Part shown: piece by piece, positions 8,377 to 16,623 of the stretch | Layout: each line of letters starts with the position of its first letter | Position numbering within the stretch: position 1 is the stretch's first letter | Program-made: the position numbers and the translations under genes | The notes under the pieces: generated by a model | The model's input: only the letters and a program-made list of their open reading frames with translations | Databases searched by the model: none | What the model was told of the DNA's origin: nothing | Assembly (NCBI RefSeq): GCF_003568865.1 | Contig: NZ_CP031115.1 | Location: 1,612,001 to 1,676,000, forward strand | From: Rubrobacter indicoceani | GTDB taxonomy: Bacteria; Actinomycetota; Rubrobacteria; Rubrobacterales; Rubrobacteraceae | DNA: 64,000 nt | Direction of reading: 5' to 3'

Positions 8377-9021
8377 CTAAAGCCCGAACGGGGCGACGGC
8401 TTCCTGGACGGCTGCGAGTTCCAGCGCCTCAGTGAAGGCCGTGTTGGCCGGCGGAACGATGCCCTGCAGGATGTTGATCCCGACGACGTGCTGAGCCTCG
8501 GCGTTGTGGATCGAAAGCGCCGCACCAAGGTACTCGTTTCCGATAAGCGCCGGAGCCGCACCCTGGTACGCGCCGACACCGACCGGCTCGAAGGTCGCGG
8601 CCAGATCGAGGAACGCTACCTGGTCTTCAAAGACACCGTCCGGGTAGGTGAAGGTCGGCGTCGCCGGAACCTCTCCACCCGATGCTACTATGGCGTCCGC
8701 AAGAGCGTCGGCGTGAGCCATCTCGTGGTCGCGAAGCGCCACGATCTGAGAGAGCGCAGGCTCGGCGAAGAGGCCGGCGTTCACGCCCTGATCGTAGAAC
8801 GTACCCTCGAGAAGCTCCAGCTGATAGGCGAACTGCAGAATAGCCAGCGGCCCTGCCTCAACGTAACCCTCGTGCACGGCCAGAGCCTTCTGCGAAGCGA
8901 GACCGAACCCGGTTATGCCTGCTGCCGATATGGCGGCGGTGGCCCAGGCGGCGGTCTTCAGAAAGTCGCGCCGGGCGACCGTCCGGTCAACCGCGAAGGC
9001 GCTGCGGTCTGATTCCGTCAT
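8377..9021 (-). CDS. Tat-exported ferritin-like protein (ferritin_2/desiccation-related type) 2
   Basis: The 214-residue protein has a canonical Tat motif ARRDFLK (twin Arg at residues 17-18) followed by a hydrophobic Ala-rich segment. The mature domain repeats the ferritin-like pattern: YQLELLEGTFY, then DHEMAHAD, then NAEAQHV. The ATG at 9021 is preceded by GGGGAG at 5 nt; a GTG at 9027 is an equally spaced alternative that would add two residues. It is the first gene of a three-gene minus-strand unit with its paralogue and the lipoprotein sortase. It is divergent from the ECF sigma gene across 251 bp that is unusually AT-rich, suggesting control by that sigma factor (inference). Confidence 0.86.
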   Translation of the reverse strand: MTESDRSAFAVDRTVARRDFLKTAAWATAAISAAGITGFGLASQKALAVHEGYVEAGPLAILQFAYQLELLEGTFYDQGVNAGLFAEPALSQIVALRDHEMAHADALADAIVASGGEVPATPTFTYPDGVFEDQVAFLDLAATFEPVGVGAYQGAAPALIGNEYLGAALSIHNAEAQHVVGINILQGIVPPANTAFTEALELAAVQEAVAPFGL

Positions 9022-9235
9022 TGACACTCCCCTTCCTTTGGAGGTTTCGTCCGGCGCTTGTATCGCCGGGACGATCTTGCAATTCCGTGTTTCTGTTGCT
9101 TTCTACGGCGGCGTTACAGGTCTGGATCATCAATTCCCCTGAAATTTTCTTAATTAAACCCCCACAAAATTCTTTAAGGACTCGACATAACGTAACATAC
9201 ACTATTTATGAGATGCGGTGGGAGAAATACATCCA

Positions 9236-9266
9236 TTGATCCACTTTCCGGGAAGTAACGTAAAAT
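9236..9266 (+). promoter_or_regulatory. Putative leaderless promoter of the ECF sigma gene
   Basis: TTGATC at 9236-9241 and TAAAAT at 9261-9266 are separated by 19 nt, slightly long. The -10 ends 6 nt before the ATG at 9273, so transcription would start at or next to the start codon. No ribosome site is present in the right place, which agrees with a leaderless mRNA. The surrounding 9120-9270 is AT-rich compared with neighbouring genes. Confidence 0.4.
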
Positions 9267-9272
9267 ACGCGA

Positions 9273-9860
9273 ATGGCAGATAAAGCACGCCAGTACTTGA
9301 CATTAGCTGACGAGGACCTGATCTCTTCTGTGGAGAGTTCTGACCCTCTGGCCTTCGAGGCTCTGTACGACCGTCACGGTCGGGCGGCTTACTCGCTGGC
9401 CTACAGGATAATGGGCGAGCGTCAGGCCGCAGAGGACCTTGTTCAGGAGTCCTTTTTGAAGGTGTGGCGTTCTGCGGGCGGGTATCGGGCCGATCGCGCA
9501 AGCGTGAGAACCTGGATCCTCTCGATAGTCCATCATCGGGGGATAGACCTTCTGCGGGCGATGTCCAGTCGGCAGCGTACGCGGGAGCGGTTCGAGGCCA
9601 CGGCCGAGAAATCGCAGCCTTCGGAAGCGTTCGGGGAGGTCTGGAAGAACTCTCAGCGCGATCAAGTTCGCGACGCTCTGAAGACGCTTCCGGCGGAGCA
9701 GCTCAAGATACTGGAGCTGGCGTACTTCTCCGGCTACACGCACGTGGAGATAGCCGAGATGCTGGATCTGCCACTCGGGACGGTAAAAGGACGCATGAGG
9801 CTCGGTCTCAAGAAGGTCAAGACCTACTTTGAGTCTCGTGATTTGACGGTACCGGGGTGA
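9273..9860 (+). CDS. ECF RNA polymerase sigma factor, SigK-like
   Basis: The 195-residue protein contains sigma region 2 (about residues 25-92, with FEALYDRHGRAAYSLAYRI and AEDLVQESFLKVW) and region 4 (about 130-185, with LELAYFSGYTHVEIAEMLDLPLGTVKGRMRL split across the HTH). Order and spacing match the SigK group of extracytoplasmic-function sigma factors. The next gene, 4 nt downstream, is an RskA-type membrane anti-sigma factor, so activity is probably released by regulated proteolysis or a redox signal. There is no Shine-Dalgarno sequence; see the leaderless promoter entry. Likely targets include itself and the divergent ferritin-like operon (inference). Confidence 0.92.
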   Translation: MADKARQYLTLADEDLISSVESSDPLAFEALYDRHGRAAYSLAYRIMGERQAAEDLVQESFLKVWRSAGGYRADRASVRTWILSIVHHRGIDLLRAMSSRQRTRERFEATAEKSQPSEAFGEVWKNSQRDQVRDALKTLPAEQLKILELAYFSGYTHVEIAEMLDLPLGTVKGRMRLGLKKVKTYFESRDLTVPG

Positions 9861-9864
9861 TGAT

Positions 9865-10659
9865 ATGACGGATGAGGCGGGTATGAACCAGGAGAAATTC
9901 GCAGACATGAAGGACGCCTACGCTCTCGGGGCGCTTACTCCAGAGGAGACACGGGATTTCGAGTCGTACCTGGCCGAGCACCCGGAGTATCAGCCGGAGG
10001 TTGACGAGCTGGCCGGGCTTGCTTCTCTGTTTGCGATGGTCCCCGTCGACCGCGAGCCGCCGAAATCGCTTCGCAAGAACCTGATGAAGACCATACACGA
10101 TGAGGGCGGTGTCCGAAGAACGTCTCGCTCTTCCCGCCGGGGACTCGGGGCTTACGTCGGTTCTTTTGTGGACGGTCTCCGGGCAAGGCCGCTGGCTCTG
10201 GGAGCGGCGGGCCTGATAGTCGTCGGGCTGTTCTCCTGGAACGTGGTGCTTCAGGGTCAGGTGCAGTCCCTGCGCGGCGACAACTCCGACCTTCAGGCCC
10301 AGATCGAATCCCCCGCCGCTCCCCCGGAGGTCGGCGGGAATCAGGTGCTCGCGATGGCGAGTGAGGGCGAGATGAGCGGGGTCGAGGCCGAAGTCGTCTC
10401 CTATGAGGGCGGGCGCGCGGTGCTGGTGGCGCACAACGTCCCCCAGATACCGGAGGAAGAGACTTTCCAGATCTGGGTCATCCAAGATGGTGAGGCCAGC
10501 CCGAGCGGTCTTTTCGAGCCGCAGAACGGTGCCGAGGCGCCGGTTGCGGCCTACGTTGACGGCTCCATCGCAAACGCTGACGCGATCGCCGTTACGGTCG
10601 AGCCGGAGGGCGGCTCCGAACAACCGACCAGCGACCCGCAGCTTCAGGCGAGCCTCTAG
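9865..10659 (+). CDS. RskA-like membrane anti-sigma factor
   Basis: The 264-residue protein has a cytoplasmic sigma-binding N-terminus (MKDAYALGALTPEETRDFESYL), one transmembrane helix at about residues 109-128, a short coiled segment (LQGQVQSLRG), and an extracytoplasmic RskA C-terminal domain with the pattern EEETFQIWVIQDG. The zinc HxxxCxxC motif of ZAS anti-sigma factors is absent, as in RskA. It is co-transcribed with the sigma gene. Its stop overlaps the convergent GH63 gene by 4 nt, and a strong hairpin follows at 10671-10702. Confidence 0.88.
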   Translation: MTDEAGMNQEKFADMKDAYALGALTPEETRDFESYLAEHPEYQPEVDELAGLASLFAMVPVDREPPKSLRKNLMKTIHDEGGVRRTSRSSRRGLGAYVGSFVDGLRARPLALGAAGLIVVGLFSWNVVLQGQVQSLRGDNSDLQAQIESPAAPPEVGGNQVLAMASEGEMSGVEAEVVSYEGGRAVLVAHNVPQIPEEETFQIWVIQDGEASPSGLFEPQNGAEAPVAAYVDGSIANADAIAVTVEPEGGSEQPTSDPQLQASL

Positions 10660-12101
10660 GACTCGCTTCTCCTTCCAGCCCGCAAAGAGCCGGGCTGGAA
10701 GGTCGTGTGGCGAAGGTGATCGCACCAGTCAAGCACCACGGCGGCGGTCCAGGACTGGTCTCCCGAGCCGAGCGGGCCTCCGGTGAAGGGTTCGAAGTAC
10801 TCGGCGAAGCCGCCGGTCGAGATCTGCTCCAGAGATTCGTTCAGGATGCGATCGGCCCGCGACTTCTCCCCGAGGTCCAGAAGCGACCGCCAGAGAAGCC
10901 ACGACACTACCGGCCAGACCGGACCGCGCCAGTAGCTTCTGGGATGGAACCTCGCCTCCGAAGGACTTGTCGAGGGCGGGAGCGGCCGCGCCAGACGCTC
11001 GTCTCCGAGAAAATGCCTGGAGTCCATCGTGGCGAGCATCCTCCGGACACGACCCTCGTCCGTCCCCCCGGCGAACAGCGGGCCGAACCCGGCTACCGTC
11101 CGGGAACGAAGCGGTTTTTCTGAGACGACATCGTAGTCCAGGTAGAGGCCGTATTCCTCGTCCCAGCAGAGCTCGAGCCCGGCGCGCCCCAGTTCGGCCC
11201 GGCGGGAGATCTCCGCCCGCTCGGACTGAGGCGCACCGACGACCTCCGCGATCCGCAAGAGCACCTCGTTGGCTCGGACGAGGATCGCGCTCATCAGCAC
11301 GTCCTTGACCCTGAAGGGATGGGTCTTCTGTAACTCTTCCTCGTGGCACCGGGTGCGCTTTATCTTCTCGACAAGCCAGATATACCGCTGATACTCACCG
11401 TCCGTCGGTCGCTCCGAAACATCCTCGACGTGCGAGAGATCCCGCCGCCTGAAACCGGGCATCTCCCCGACCTCGATCGCATCCATTGCGGCGTCCCAGC
11501 GCGGCGAGTTGTCCGTCCCGCTCTCCCAGGGGTGGTAGATCGTCACCAACCCGCTCCCCTGCGGGTCACGCTCGGTGAGCAGGTACCGGTGCCAGGCCAG
11601 CAGCTTCGGATACAACTCCGCAAGAAAGGAGTCCACCTCGCCGATCTCCGCCCCGTCCCCTCGCTCAAGGGCGAGTTCCCGAATCCTCCATGCCCCGACG
11701 GCGTGTATCGGCGGCTGACAGAGCGCGCTCGTGTACGGTGGCGCCCCGGGGAAATCTCCGGTGTTCGTCCAGTGCTCCGGCCCCGGAAAATAGCTGTTCG
11801 GCGGGGCCTCGGGGTTGAAGACGATGTGCGGGACCTTGCCGCTGTCCCACTGCTTGTCAAAGAGCGTCCGAAGCTCGTTTATCGCCCGCCCGGAGTCCAG
11901 ATGAGCCAGCCCGATCGAAATAAACCCCGAGTCCCAGCTCCACTGATGCGGATACAGGGCCGGGGCCGCTTTTGTCCAACCACCCATATCGTTCAGCCGG
12001 AGCACGGCAGCAGCCTGCTCCGGCAGGCTCCTGAAACCCTCCGTCTCGACCTTACGTTCCGCAGTCATGAAAACCCATGCTAACAGAACCCTGTGAGTCA
12101 T
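10656..12101 (-). CDS. GH63-family glycoside hydrolase, mannosylglycerate/glucosylglycerate hydrolase type
   Basis: The protein has the (alpha/alpha)6-barrel motifs of bacterial GH63 enzymes that hydrolyse the compatible solutes mannosylglycerate or glucosylglycerate: LYPHQWSWDSGF near the N-terminus (Asp acid), SYWRGPVWP, and a C-terminal FAEYFEPFTGGPLGSGDQSWTA with the Glu base. Such hydrolases are known from Thermus and Rubrobacter, which use these solutes in osmotic and heat stress. The start is uncertain: ATG 12101 (AGGA upstream), ATG 12068, and a TTG at 12122 are possible; the family core begins after 12068. The last 20 codons contain the bidirectional terminator hairpin. Confidence 0.82.
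   Translation of the reverse strand: MTHRVLLAWVFMTAERKVETEGFRSLPEQAAAVLRLNDMGGWTKAAPALYPHQWSWDSGFISIGLAHLDSGRAINELRTLFDKQWDSGKVPHIVFNPEAPPNSYFPGPEHWTNTGDFPGAPPYTSALCQPPIHAVGAWRIRELALERGDGAEIGEVDSFLAELYPKLLAWHRYLLTERDPQGSGLVTIYHPWESGTDNSPRWDAAMDAIEVGEMPGFRRRDLSHVEDVSERPTDGEYQRYIWLVEKIKRTRCHEEELQKTHPFRVKDVLMSAILVRANEVLLRIAEVVGAPQSERAEISRRAELGRAGLELCWDEEYGLYLDYDVVSEKPLRSRTVAGFGPLFAGGTDEGRVRRMLATMDSRHFLGDERLARPLPPSTSPSEARFHPRSYWRGPVWPVVSWLLWRSLLDLGEKSRADRILNESLEQISTGGFAEYFEPFTGGPLGSGDQSWTAAVVLDWCDHLRHTTFQPGSLRAGRRSES
10671..10702. terminator. Strong bidirectional terminator hairpin
   Basis: CCTTCCAGCCCG (10671-10682) pairs perfectly with CGGGCTGGAAGG (10691-10702), 12 bp around an 8-nt loop. It lies between the ends of the convergent anti-sigma and GH63 genes; for the GH63 gene it is within the final codons. 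No long T-tract follows on either strand. Confidence 0.65.
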
Positions 12102-12202
12102 ACCGTTTTCCTGATATATCAAGCCGAACGCCGGAGCATCGTCTACGGGCGGAAAAGGTATTAAAATCGGCGTAGGGAAGTTTTAAGGATCGGGGATAAA
12201 CC

Positions 12203-12622
12203 ATGTACCAGAACCCCAGCGAGGCCGAGATATCCGACCTCTTGAAGTCGGCCCGCAGCATCGCCGTCGTAGGTCTCTCCGCAAACCCCGGACGTCCGAG
12301 CTTCGAGGTTGCCCGGGAACTGAGGGGGTTCGGGCTGAGGATCATCCCCGTCAACCCGCACCTGAGCTTACCCGTGTTGGGCGAGCGGTCTTACTCTTCG
12401 CTCCTGGAGGTAGAGGAACCCGTGGATATCGTAGACGTTTTCAGAAGGCCACAGTTCGCCGGGGACGTAGCCCGCGAAGCCGTCGAGGTCGGGGCCGGTG
12501 CGCTCTGGTTGCAGCTCGGGGTCATCAACCATCCCGCCGCCGAACACGCCGCAGCCAACGGCCTCAAAGCCGTGATGAACCGCTGCCTCGCCGTAGATTA
12601 CCGGAGGTTTGTCCTGAGATAG
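12203..12622 (+). CDS. CoA-binding (YccU-like) protein
   Basis: The 139-residue protein is a single Rossmann-like CoA-binding domain: IAVVGLSANPGRPSFEVA at the nucleotide site, IIPVNP after strand 3, then PVDIVDVFRRP and ALWLQLGVI. Such stand-alone domains resemble the N-terminus of succinyl-CoA synthetase alpha and are common but of unknown role. A TAAAAT -10-like element lies at 12162-12167, and a GGGGAT ribosome-site-like stretch precedes the ATG. It heads a three-gene plus-strand run with the HAD and FGGY genes. Confidence 0.88.
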   Translation: MYQNPSEAEISDLLKSARSIAVVGLSANPGRPSFEVARELRGFGLRIIPVNPHLSLPVLGERSYSSLLEVEEPVDIVDVFRRPQFAGDVAREAVEVGAGALWLQLGVINHPAAEHAAANGLKAVMNRCLAVDYRRFVLR

Positions 12623-12667
12623 ACCTTCAGCATCTACCCGAACCTCTACTGGAAGGATAACCCTGCC

Positions 12668-13354
12668 TTGTCAGATCTGACGCTCGCCCTCGACATCTAC
12701 GGAACGCTCGTCAACCCGCTGGAGATGGACGAGCACCTGCGCGAGTTTGCCGGGAGCGACGCCCCCGCAGCCAGTGCGCTCTGGCGTCAGAAGCAGCTCG
12801 AGTACACGTTTCGGCGCGGCCTGATGCGTTCATACACCGACTTCGGAACCGTTACCGCTCAGGCTCTTGAGTTCGCCTCCAAGGCTCACGGCCTCGACCT
12901 CGACAAAGAACAGATGGCGACTTTAATCTCCGAGTACCAGAACCTCCGCGCCTTCCCCGACGTAAAGCCGGGGCTTGAGGCTTTGGGGGCGGCCGGGATT
13001 CGTCTTGTCGCCTTCTCCAACGGAGTCCAGGCCACGACTCGCAAACTCCTTGAAAACGCCGGTGTAATGGAATATCTGGACGACGTAGTCAGCGTGGACG
13101 ACGTAAAAACCTTCAAGCCCGCCCCGGAGGTCTACGGCCACCTTTGCCGGACCCTGAACCAGCCATCTGCCGAAATACGGCTGGTCTCCAGCAACCCGTT
13201 CGATGTGATCGGCGCAAAAAGCTTCGGCCTGCAGACGGCCTGGCTGCAACGCAACCCCGAAGTACCCTTCGACCCCTGGGGTATCACCCCGGATCTCATC
13301 GCCTCGGATCTCTTGGACCTCGCCGGTCACCTGACCGAACACCCGAACCCCTGA
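12668..13354 (+). CDS. HAD-superfamily hydrolase, haloacid dehalogenase type II-like
   Basis: The 228-residue protein shows HAD motif I at ALDIYGTLVNP (nucleophile Asp9), motif II SNG in AFSNGVQ, motif III Lys in KTFKPAPEVY and motif IV in SSNPFDVIGAKSFGLQTAW, the combination typical of (S)-2-haloacid dehalogenases rather than phosphatases (motif I lacks the second Asp: DxYGT instead of DxD). Substrate is unproven. The start is a TTG with GGAAGG about 11 nt upstream; spacing is long, so a few residues at the N-terminus are uncertain. Confidence 0.85.
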   Translation: MSDLTLALDIYGTLVNPLEMDEHLREFAGSDAPAASALWRQKQLEYTFRRGLMRSYTDFGTVTAQALEFASKAHGLDLDKEQMATLISEYQNLRAFPDVKPGLEALGAAGIRLVAFSNGVQATTRKLLENAGVMEYLDDVVSVDDVKTFKPAPEVYGHLCRTLNQPSAEIRLVSSNPFDVIGAKSFGLQTAWLQRNPEVPFDPWGITPDLIASDLLDLAGHLTEHPNP

Positions 13355-13400
13355 CCTCTACCGTGACCCGTCCCTCTACCTCTACTTTCGGTTCATTGGC

Positions 13401-14891
13401 TTGAAGCCCGGCCCCGACAATCGCGTCGTCCTGACGGTGGACATAGGCTCCTCTTCTCTCAGGGCCGCGCTCTACAGCGTAGCGGGTGATCCTGTTTCCA
13501 CCGGTGTGAAGCTGGAGTGCAGGTTCACCTACTCCCCGGACGGTATGGCCGTTCTGGACCCTGACGAGTTGCTCGGGCTTTTCGCGAGCGCCGTGGATGC
13601 CGTAGTCCTGCAGGCAAAGGACCGAGAGATAATCGCCGTCGCCGTCAGCTCTTTCTGGCATTCGCTGCTCGGCCTCGACGGACGCGGTCGCCCTGCCACC
13701 CCGGTCTATACCTGGGCCGACCGCCGGGCTGCCGTCGCGGTACGCCGCCTGAAAAGCAGGTTTCCGGCCCGGACCCTTCACGACCTCACCGGTTGCCCCC
13801 CGCACTCAAGCTACTGGCCGGCAAAACTGCTCTGGCTCCAGAGCGAATATCCCGAAACCTACACCTCTACTTCACGTTGGGTTTCACCGGTGGATTACAT
13901 TTACCTCAACCTGTTTGGAAGGTTAAGTTCAGGAACCTCAATGGCTTCCGCGACGGGGATCTTCGACCGCAACTCGGGGCTCTGGAGCGATCGGGTCATG
14001 TCGGAGATCGGGTTGGACGGTTCTATGCTCTCCGGGGTTTCGGATGAGCCGTATCGGGGTTTGCGAGGGAACTGGTCGAACCGCTGGCCGGAGTTGTCCG
14101 GTACGCCCTGGTATCCGGCTAGCGGCGACGGTGCGTGTTCAAACGTGGGCAGCGGTTGTTTGGGGCGCAGCAGGATCGCCCTGATGGTCGGAACGAGCGG
14201 CGCGATGCGGGTTGCGTGGCGGGAAGCTCGGGCCGAGGTGCCTCCCGGTTTGTGGTGTTACCGGGTGGATGGCGAGCGGTTTGTATCGGGGGGGGCGCTC
14301 TCGGATGGCGGGAGCCTCATCGAGTGGGTGAATCGTAACTTCAGGGTTAAAGGAAGTGCGGAGCGGTCGCTTTCGGAGATGGAGCCGGACGCTCACGGGC
14401 TGACGTTTCTGCCGCTGCTCTCGGGGGAGCGTGGGCCGGGGTGGTCGGACCTTGCAAACGGGGTGATAGCCGGGCTTTCCATGACGACCGGGCCCCTGGA
14501 AGTCTTGAGGGCGGCGATGGAGTCGGTGGCCCTCCGGTTTGCCTTGATCTCGGAGCGAATCTCCGGGGTGGCTTCAGAGGACGCACGGGTGATTGCCAGC
14601 GGCGGGGGTTTGATCAACTCCCCGGTGTGGGTCGGGATCATGGCCGACGCGCTAGGCAGGGTCGTGGAGGTGCCGGAGGTTGATGAGGCTTCGAGCCGGG
14701 GCGCGGCTCTGCTCGCACTGGATTCGCTCGGGTGCCTGAGCCTCGAAGATCCGAATGTTCGGCCCCCGATCGCCAGAACGGTGGAGCCGGATCCGAAGGC
14801 GCACGAAACCTACAGAGCGGCCCTCGAGCGACAGACAGAGCTTTACGCCGCCGTCGTGAGCCCGAAGCCCGAACAACAGGGTGAAAAGTAA
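13401..14891 (+). CDS. FGGY-family carbohydrate kinase, gluconokinase-like
   Basis: The 496-residue kinase starts with VVLTVDIGSSSLRAALY (phosphate-1 motif, Asp14), has the sugar-binding WADRR segment, the adenosine-site IALMVGTSGAMRVA and the C-terminal IASGGGLINSPVWVGIMADALGR typical of gluconokinases and xylulokinases. It phosphorylates a sugar or sugar acid with ATP; gluconate is the best guess because of the TSGAMR motif. The start is a TTG without a clear ribosome site, so translation may couple to the upstream HAD gene 46 nt away. A very long hairpin follows. Confidence 0.85.
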   Translation: MKPGPDNRVVLTVDIGSSSLRAALYSVAGDPVSTGVKLECRFTYSPDGMAVLDPDELLGLFASAVDAVVLQAKDREIIAVAVSSFWHSLLGLDGRGRPATPVYTWADRRAAVAVRRLKSRFPARTLHDLTGCPPHSSYWPAKLLWLQSEYPETYTSTSRWVSPVDYIYLNLFGRLSSGTSMASATGIFDRNSGLWSDRVMSEIGLDGSMLSGVSDEPYRGLRGNWSNRWPELSGTPWYPASGDGACSNVGSGCLGRSRIALMVGTSGAMRVAWREARAEVPPGLWCYRVDGERFVSGGALSDGGSLIEWVNRNFRVKGSAERSLSEMEPDAHGLTFLPLLSGERGPGWSDLANGVIAGLSMTTGPLEVLRAAMESVALRFALISERISGVASEDARVIASGGGLINSPVWVGIMADALGRVVEVPEVDEASSRGAALLALDSLGCLSLEDPNVRPPIARTVEPDPKAHETYRAALERQTELYAAVVSPKPEQQGEK

Positions 14892-14951
14892 CCCTTCCGG
14901 CTGGAGGTTCTGCGCTCTGAGGTTGTAAGAACCGTTCGCACCGTTGAAGAA

Positions 14952-15003
14952 CGCAGTAGACCCTCCCGGCTCCGTCGTGCTGACGCCGGGAAGGTCTACT
15001 GCG
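14952..15003. terminator. Long bidirectional terminator hairpin between FGGY kinase and citrate synthase
   Basis: The arms 14952-14970 and 14985-15003 pair over 19 positions with one C/A mismatch, around a 14-nt loop. It sits between two convergent genes, 60 nt past the kinase stop and 29 nt past the citrate synthase stop. There is no T-tract, so the long stem itself would be the stop signal. Confidence 0.65.
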
Positions 15004-15031
15004 AAAGGCGCTGAGGCTTTCTTCGTTCTGT

Positions 15032-16360
15032 CTAGCGGTTCTGCATCGGGGTGTAGTCGGCCTCGCGGGCTCCGGTGTAGATCTGGCGCGGACGGGCGAT
15101 CTTCAACTCCGGGTCGCGCACCATCTCGGTCCACTGGGAGATCCAGCCCGAAACCCTCGGTATGGCGAACATCACGGTAAAGGCGTCCGTCGGGATCCGC
15201 ATCGCCTCATAGATGAGGCCCGAGTAGAAGTCCACGTTCGGGTAGAGCTTGCGGTCCGTGAAGTATTCGTCGTCGAGCGCGCGCTTCTCGAGTTCTATGG
15301 CGACGTCCAGAAGCGGCGACTGCTTGCCCGTCGCCTCGAACACGTCGTCTATGTACTTGCGGATGATGCGGGCGCGCGGGTCGTAGTTTTTGTAGACGCG
15401 ATGCCCGAAGCCGATAAGCTTCTCCTCGCGGTCCTTGACCCGCTGCAGGAAGTCCGGGATGTTGTCCATCGTACCGATGCGCTCCAGCATCTTCAGCACG
15501 TCCACGTTCGCCCCGCCGTGAAGCGGCCCGTAAAGTCCGGATATCCCCGCCGCAACCGCGCTGAACGGATCGACACGCGAAGAACCCGTCATCCTCACGG
15601 AGGAGGTGGAGCAGTTCTGCTCGTGGTCGGCGTGGAGGATGAACAGCACGTCGAGTGCCTTTTCGAGGCGCGGATCGACTTCGTACTTCGGCTCGGCCAT
15701 CTTGAAGAGCATGGAAAGAAAGTTCCCGGCATACGACAGATCGTTGTCCGGGTAGACGTAGGGCAGGCCGAGGCGGTGCCGGTACGCAAACGCGGCGATA
15801 GTCGGCATCTTGGCGATAAGCCGGACGGCAGCGAGGTGCTGCTGTTCCTCATCGTCTATGTTTTTGGACTCGGGATAGAAGGTCGAGAGCGCGGCCACCG
15901 ATGCCTGCATTATCCCCATCGGATGCGCGTCGTGCTGGAAGCCGTCGAGCACGCGTTTCATGTGCTCGTGGATGTAGGTGTGGTGCGTTATCTCGTACGT
16001 CCACGTCGAGAGTTCGTCCTCGCTCGGCAGGTGCCCGTGGTTCAGAAGGTACGCGACCTCCAGATACGACGACTCCTCGCAGAGCTGCTCTATGGGGATG
16101 CCGCGATGCTCGAGGATCCCGGCGTCACCGTCTATGTAAGTGATCGAAGACCGACAGTTCGCCGTGTTGGTGAAGCCCGGGTCGTAGGTCATAAGACCGA
16201 AGTCGTCCTCGTTGACCTTCATCTGGCGGAAGTCCATCGCCTTGACGGTTCCGTCCGTGATCTCGACCTCGTAGGTCTCGCCCGTCCGGTTGTCCGTAAC
16301 GGTCAGGGTGTCACTCGAAGTCTTGGTACCGTTCGTCGAACTGCGCGAATCTTCTGTCAC
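15032..16360 (-). CDS. gltA: Citrate synthase
   Basis: This 442-residue type II citrate synthase condenses oxaloacetate and acetyl-CoA. Catalytic segments are visible: GPLHGGANVDVL (His), GFGHRVYKNYDPRA (His) and PNVDFYSG (Asp). The N-terminal beta-domain (TGETYEVEITDG, then FGLMTYDPGFTNTANCRSSITYIDGD) is typical of the hexameric, NADH-sensitive or actinobacterial type. I chose GTG 16360, which has AGGGG 7 nt upstream; the reading frame stays open to 16408 but lacks support there. An AT-rich promoter with TATAAT lies about 84 nt upstream. Confidence 0.96.
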   Translation of the reverse strand: MTEDSRSSTNGTKTSSDTLTVTDNRTGETYEVEITDGTVKAMDFRQMKVNEDDFGLMTYDPGFTNTANCRSSITYIDGDAGILEHRGIPIEQLCEESSYLEVAYLLNHGHLPSEDELSTWTYEITHHTYIHEHMKRVLDGFQHDAHPMGIMQASVAALSTFYPESKNIDDEEQQHLAAVRLIAKMPTIAAFAYRHRLGLPYVYPDNDLSYAGNFLSMLFKMAEPKYEVDPRLEKALDVLFILHADHEQNCSTSSVRMTGSSRVDPFSAVAAGISGLYGPLHGGANVDVLKMLERIGTMDNIPDFLQRVKDREEKLIGFGHRVYKNYDPRARIIRKYIDDVFEATGKQSPLLDVAIELEKRALDDEYFTDRKLYPNVDFYSGLIYEAMRIPTDAFTVMFAIPRVSGWISQWTEMVRDPELKIARPRQIYTGAREADYTPMQNR

Positions 16361-16443
16361 CGATCTACCCCTTTCAAAATGCCCGACTACTCCCCCACCC
16401 GAATCCACTTGCGCCGGGCGTCGAGGGTACTATCTGCACTTCT

Positions 16444-16449
16444 ATTATA
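16444..16449 (-). promoter_or_regulatory. TATAAT -10 element upstream of gltA
   Basis: A consensus TATAAT on the minus strand inside an AT-rich island (about 16435-16490). The predicted start leaves a leader of about 77 nt before the GTG. No convincing -35 at 17 nt is seen, so the exact promoter is uncertain. Confidence 0.4.
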
Positions 16450-16623
16450 TGTACATTTTCAACGTAATACTCGTTTCTACGCTTATATAAACTCCCGCAG
16501 GCATCCGAACCCACCTCCGGTCCGCACCTCGTGACCGCTTCTCTCTGAGGCCGCACTTTGTCGTCCGGCAGAACGTGCGGGGGCCTCCGGCGCGGAGCCG
16601 CGGGCTTCTGCGCTGCCCCGGGA

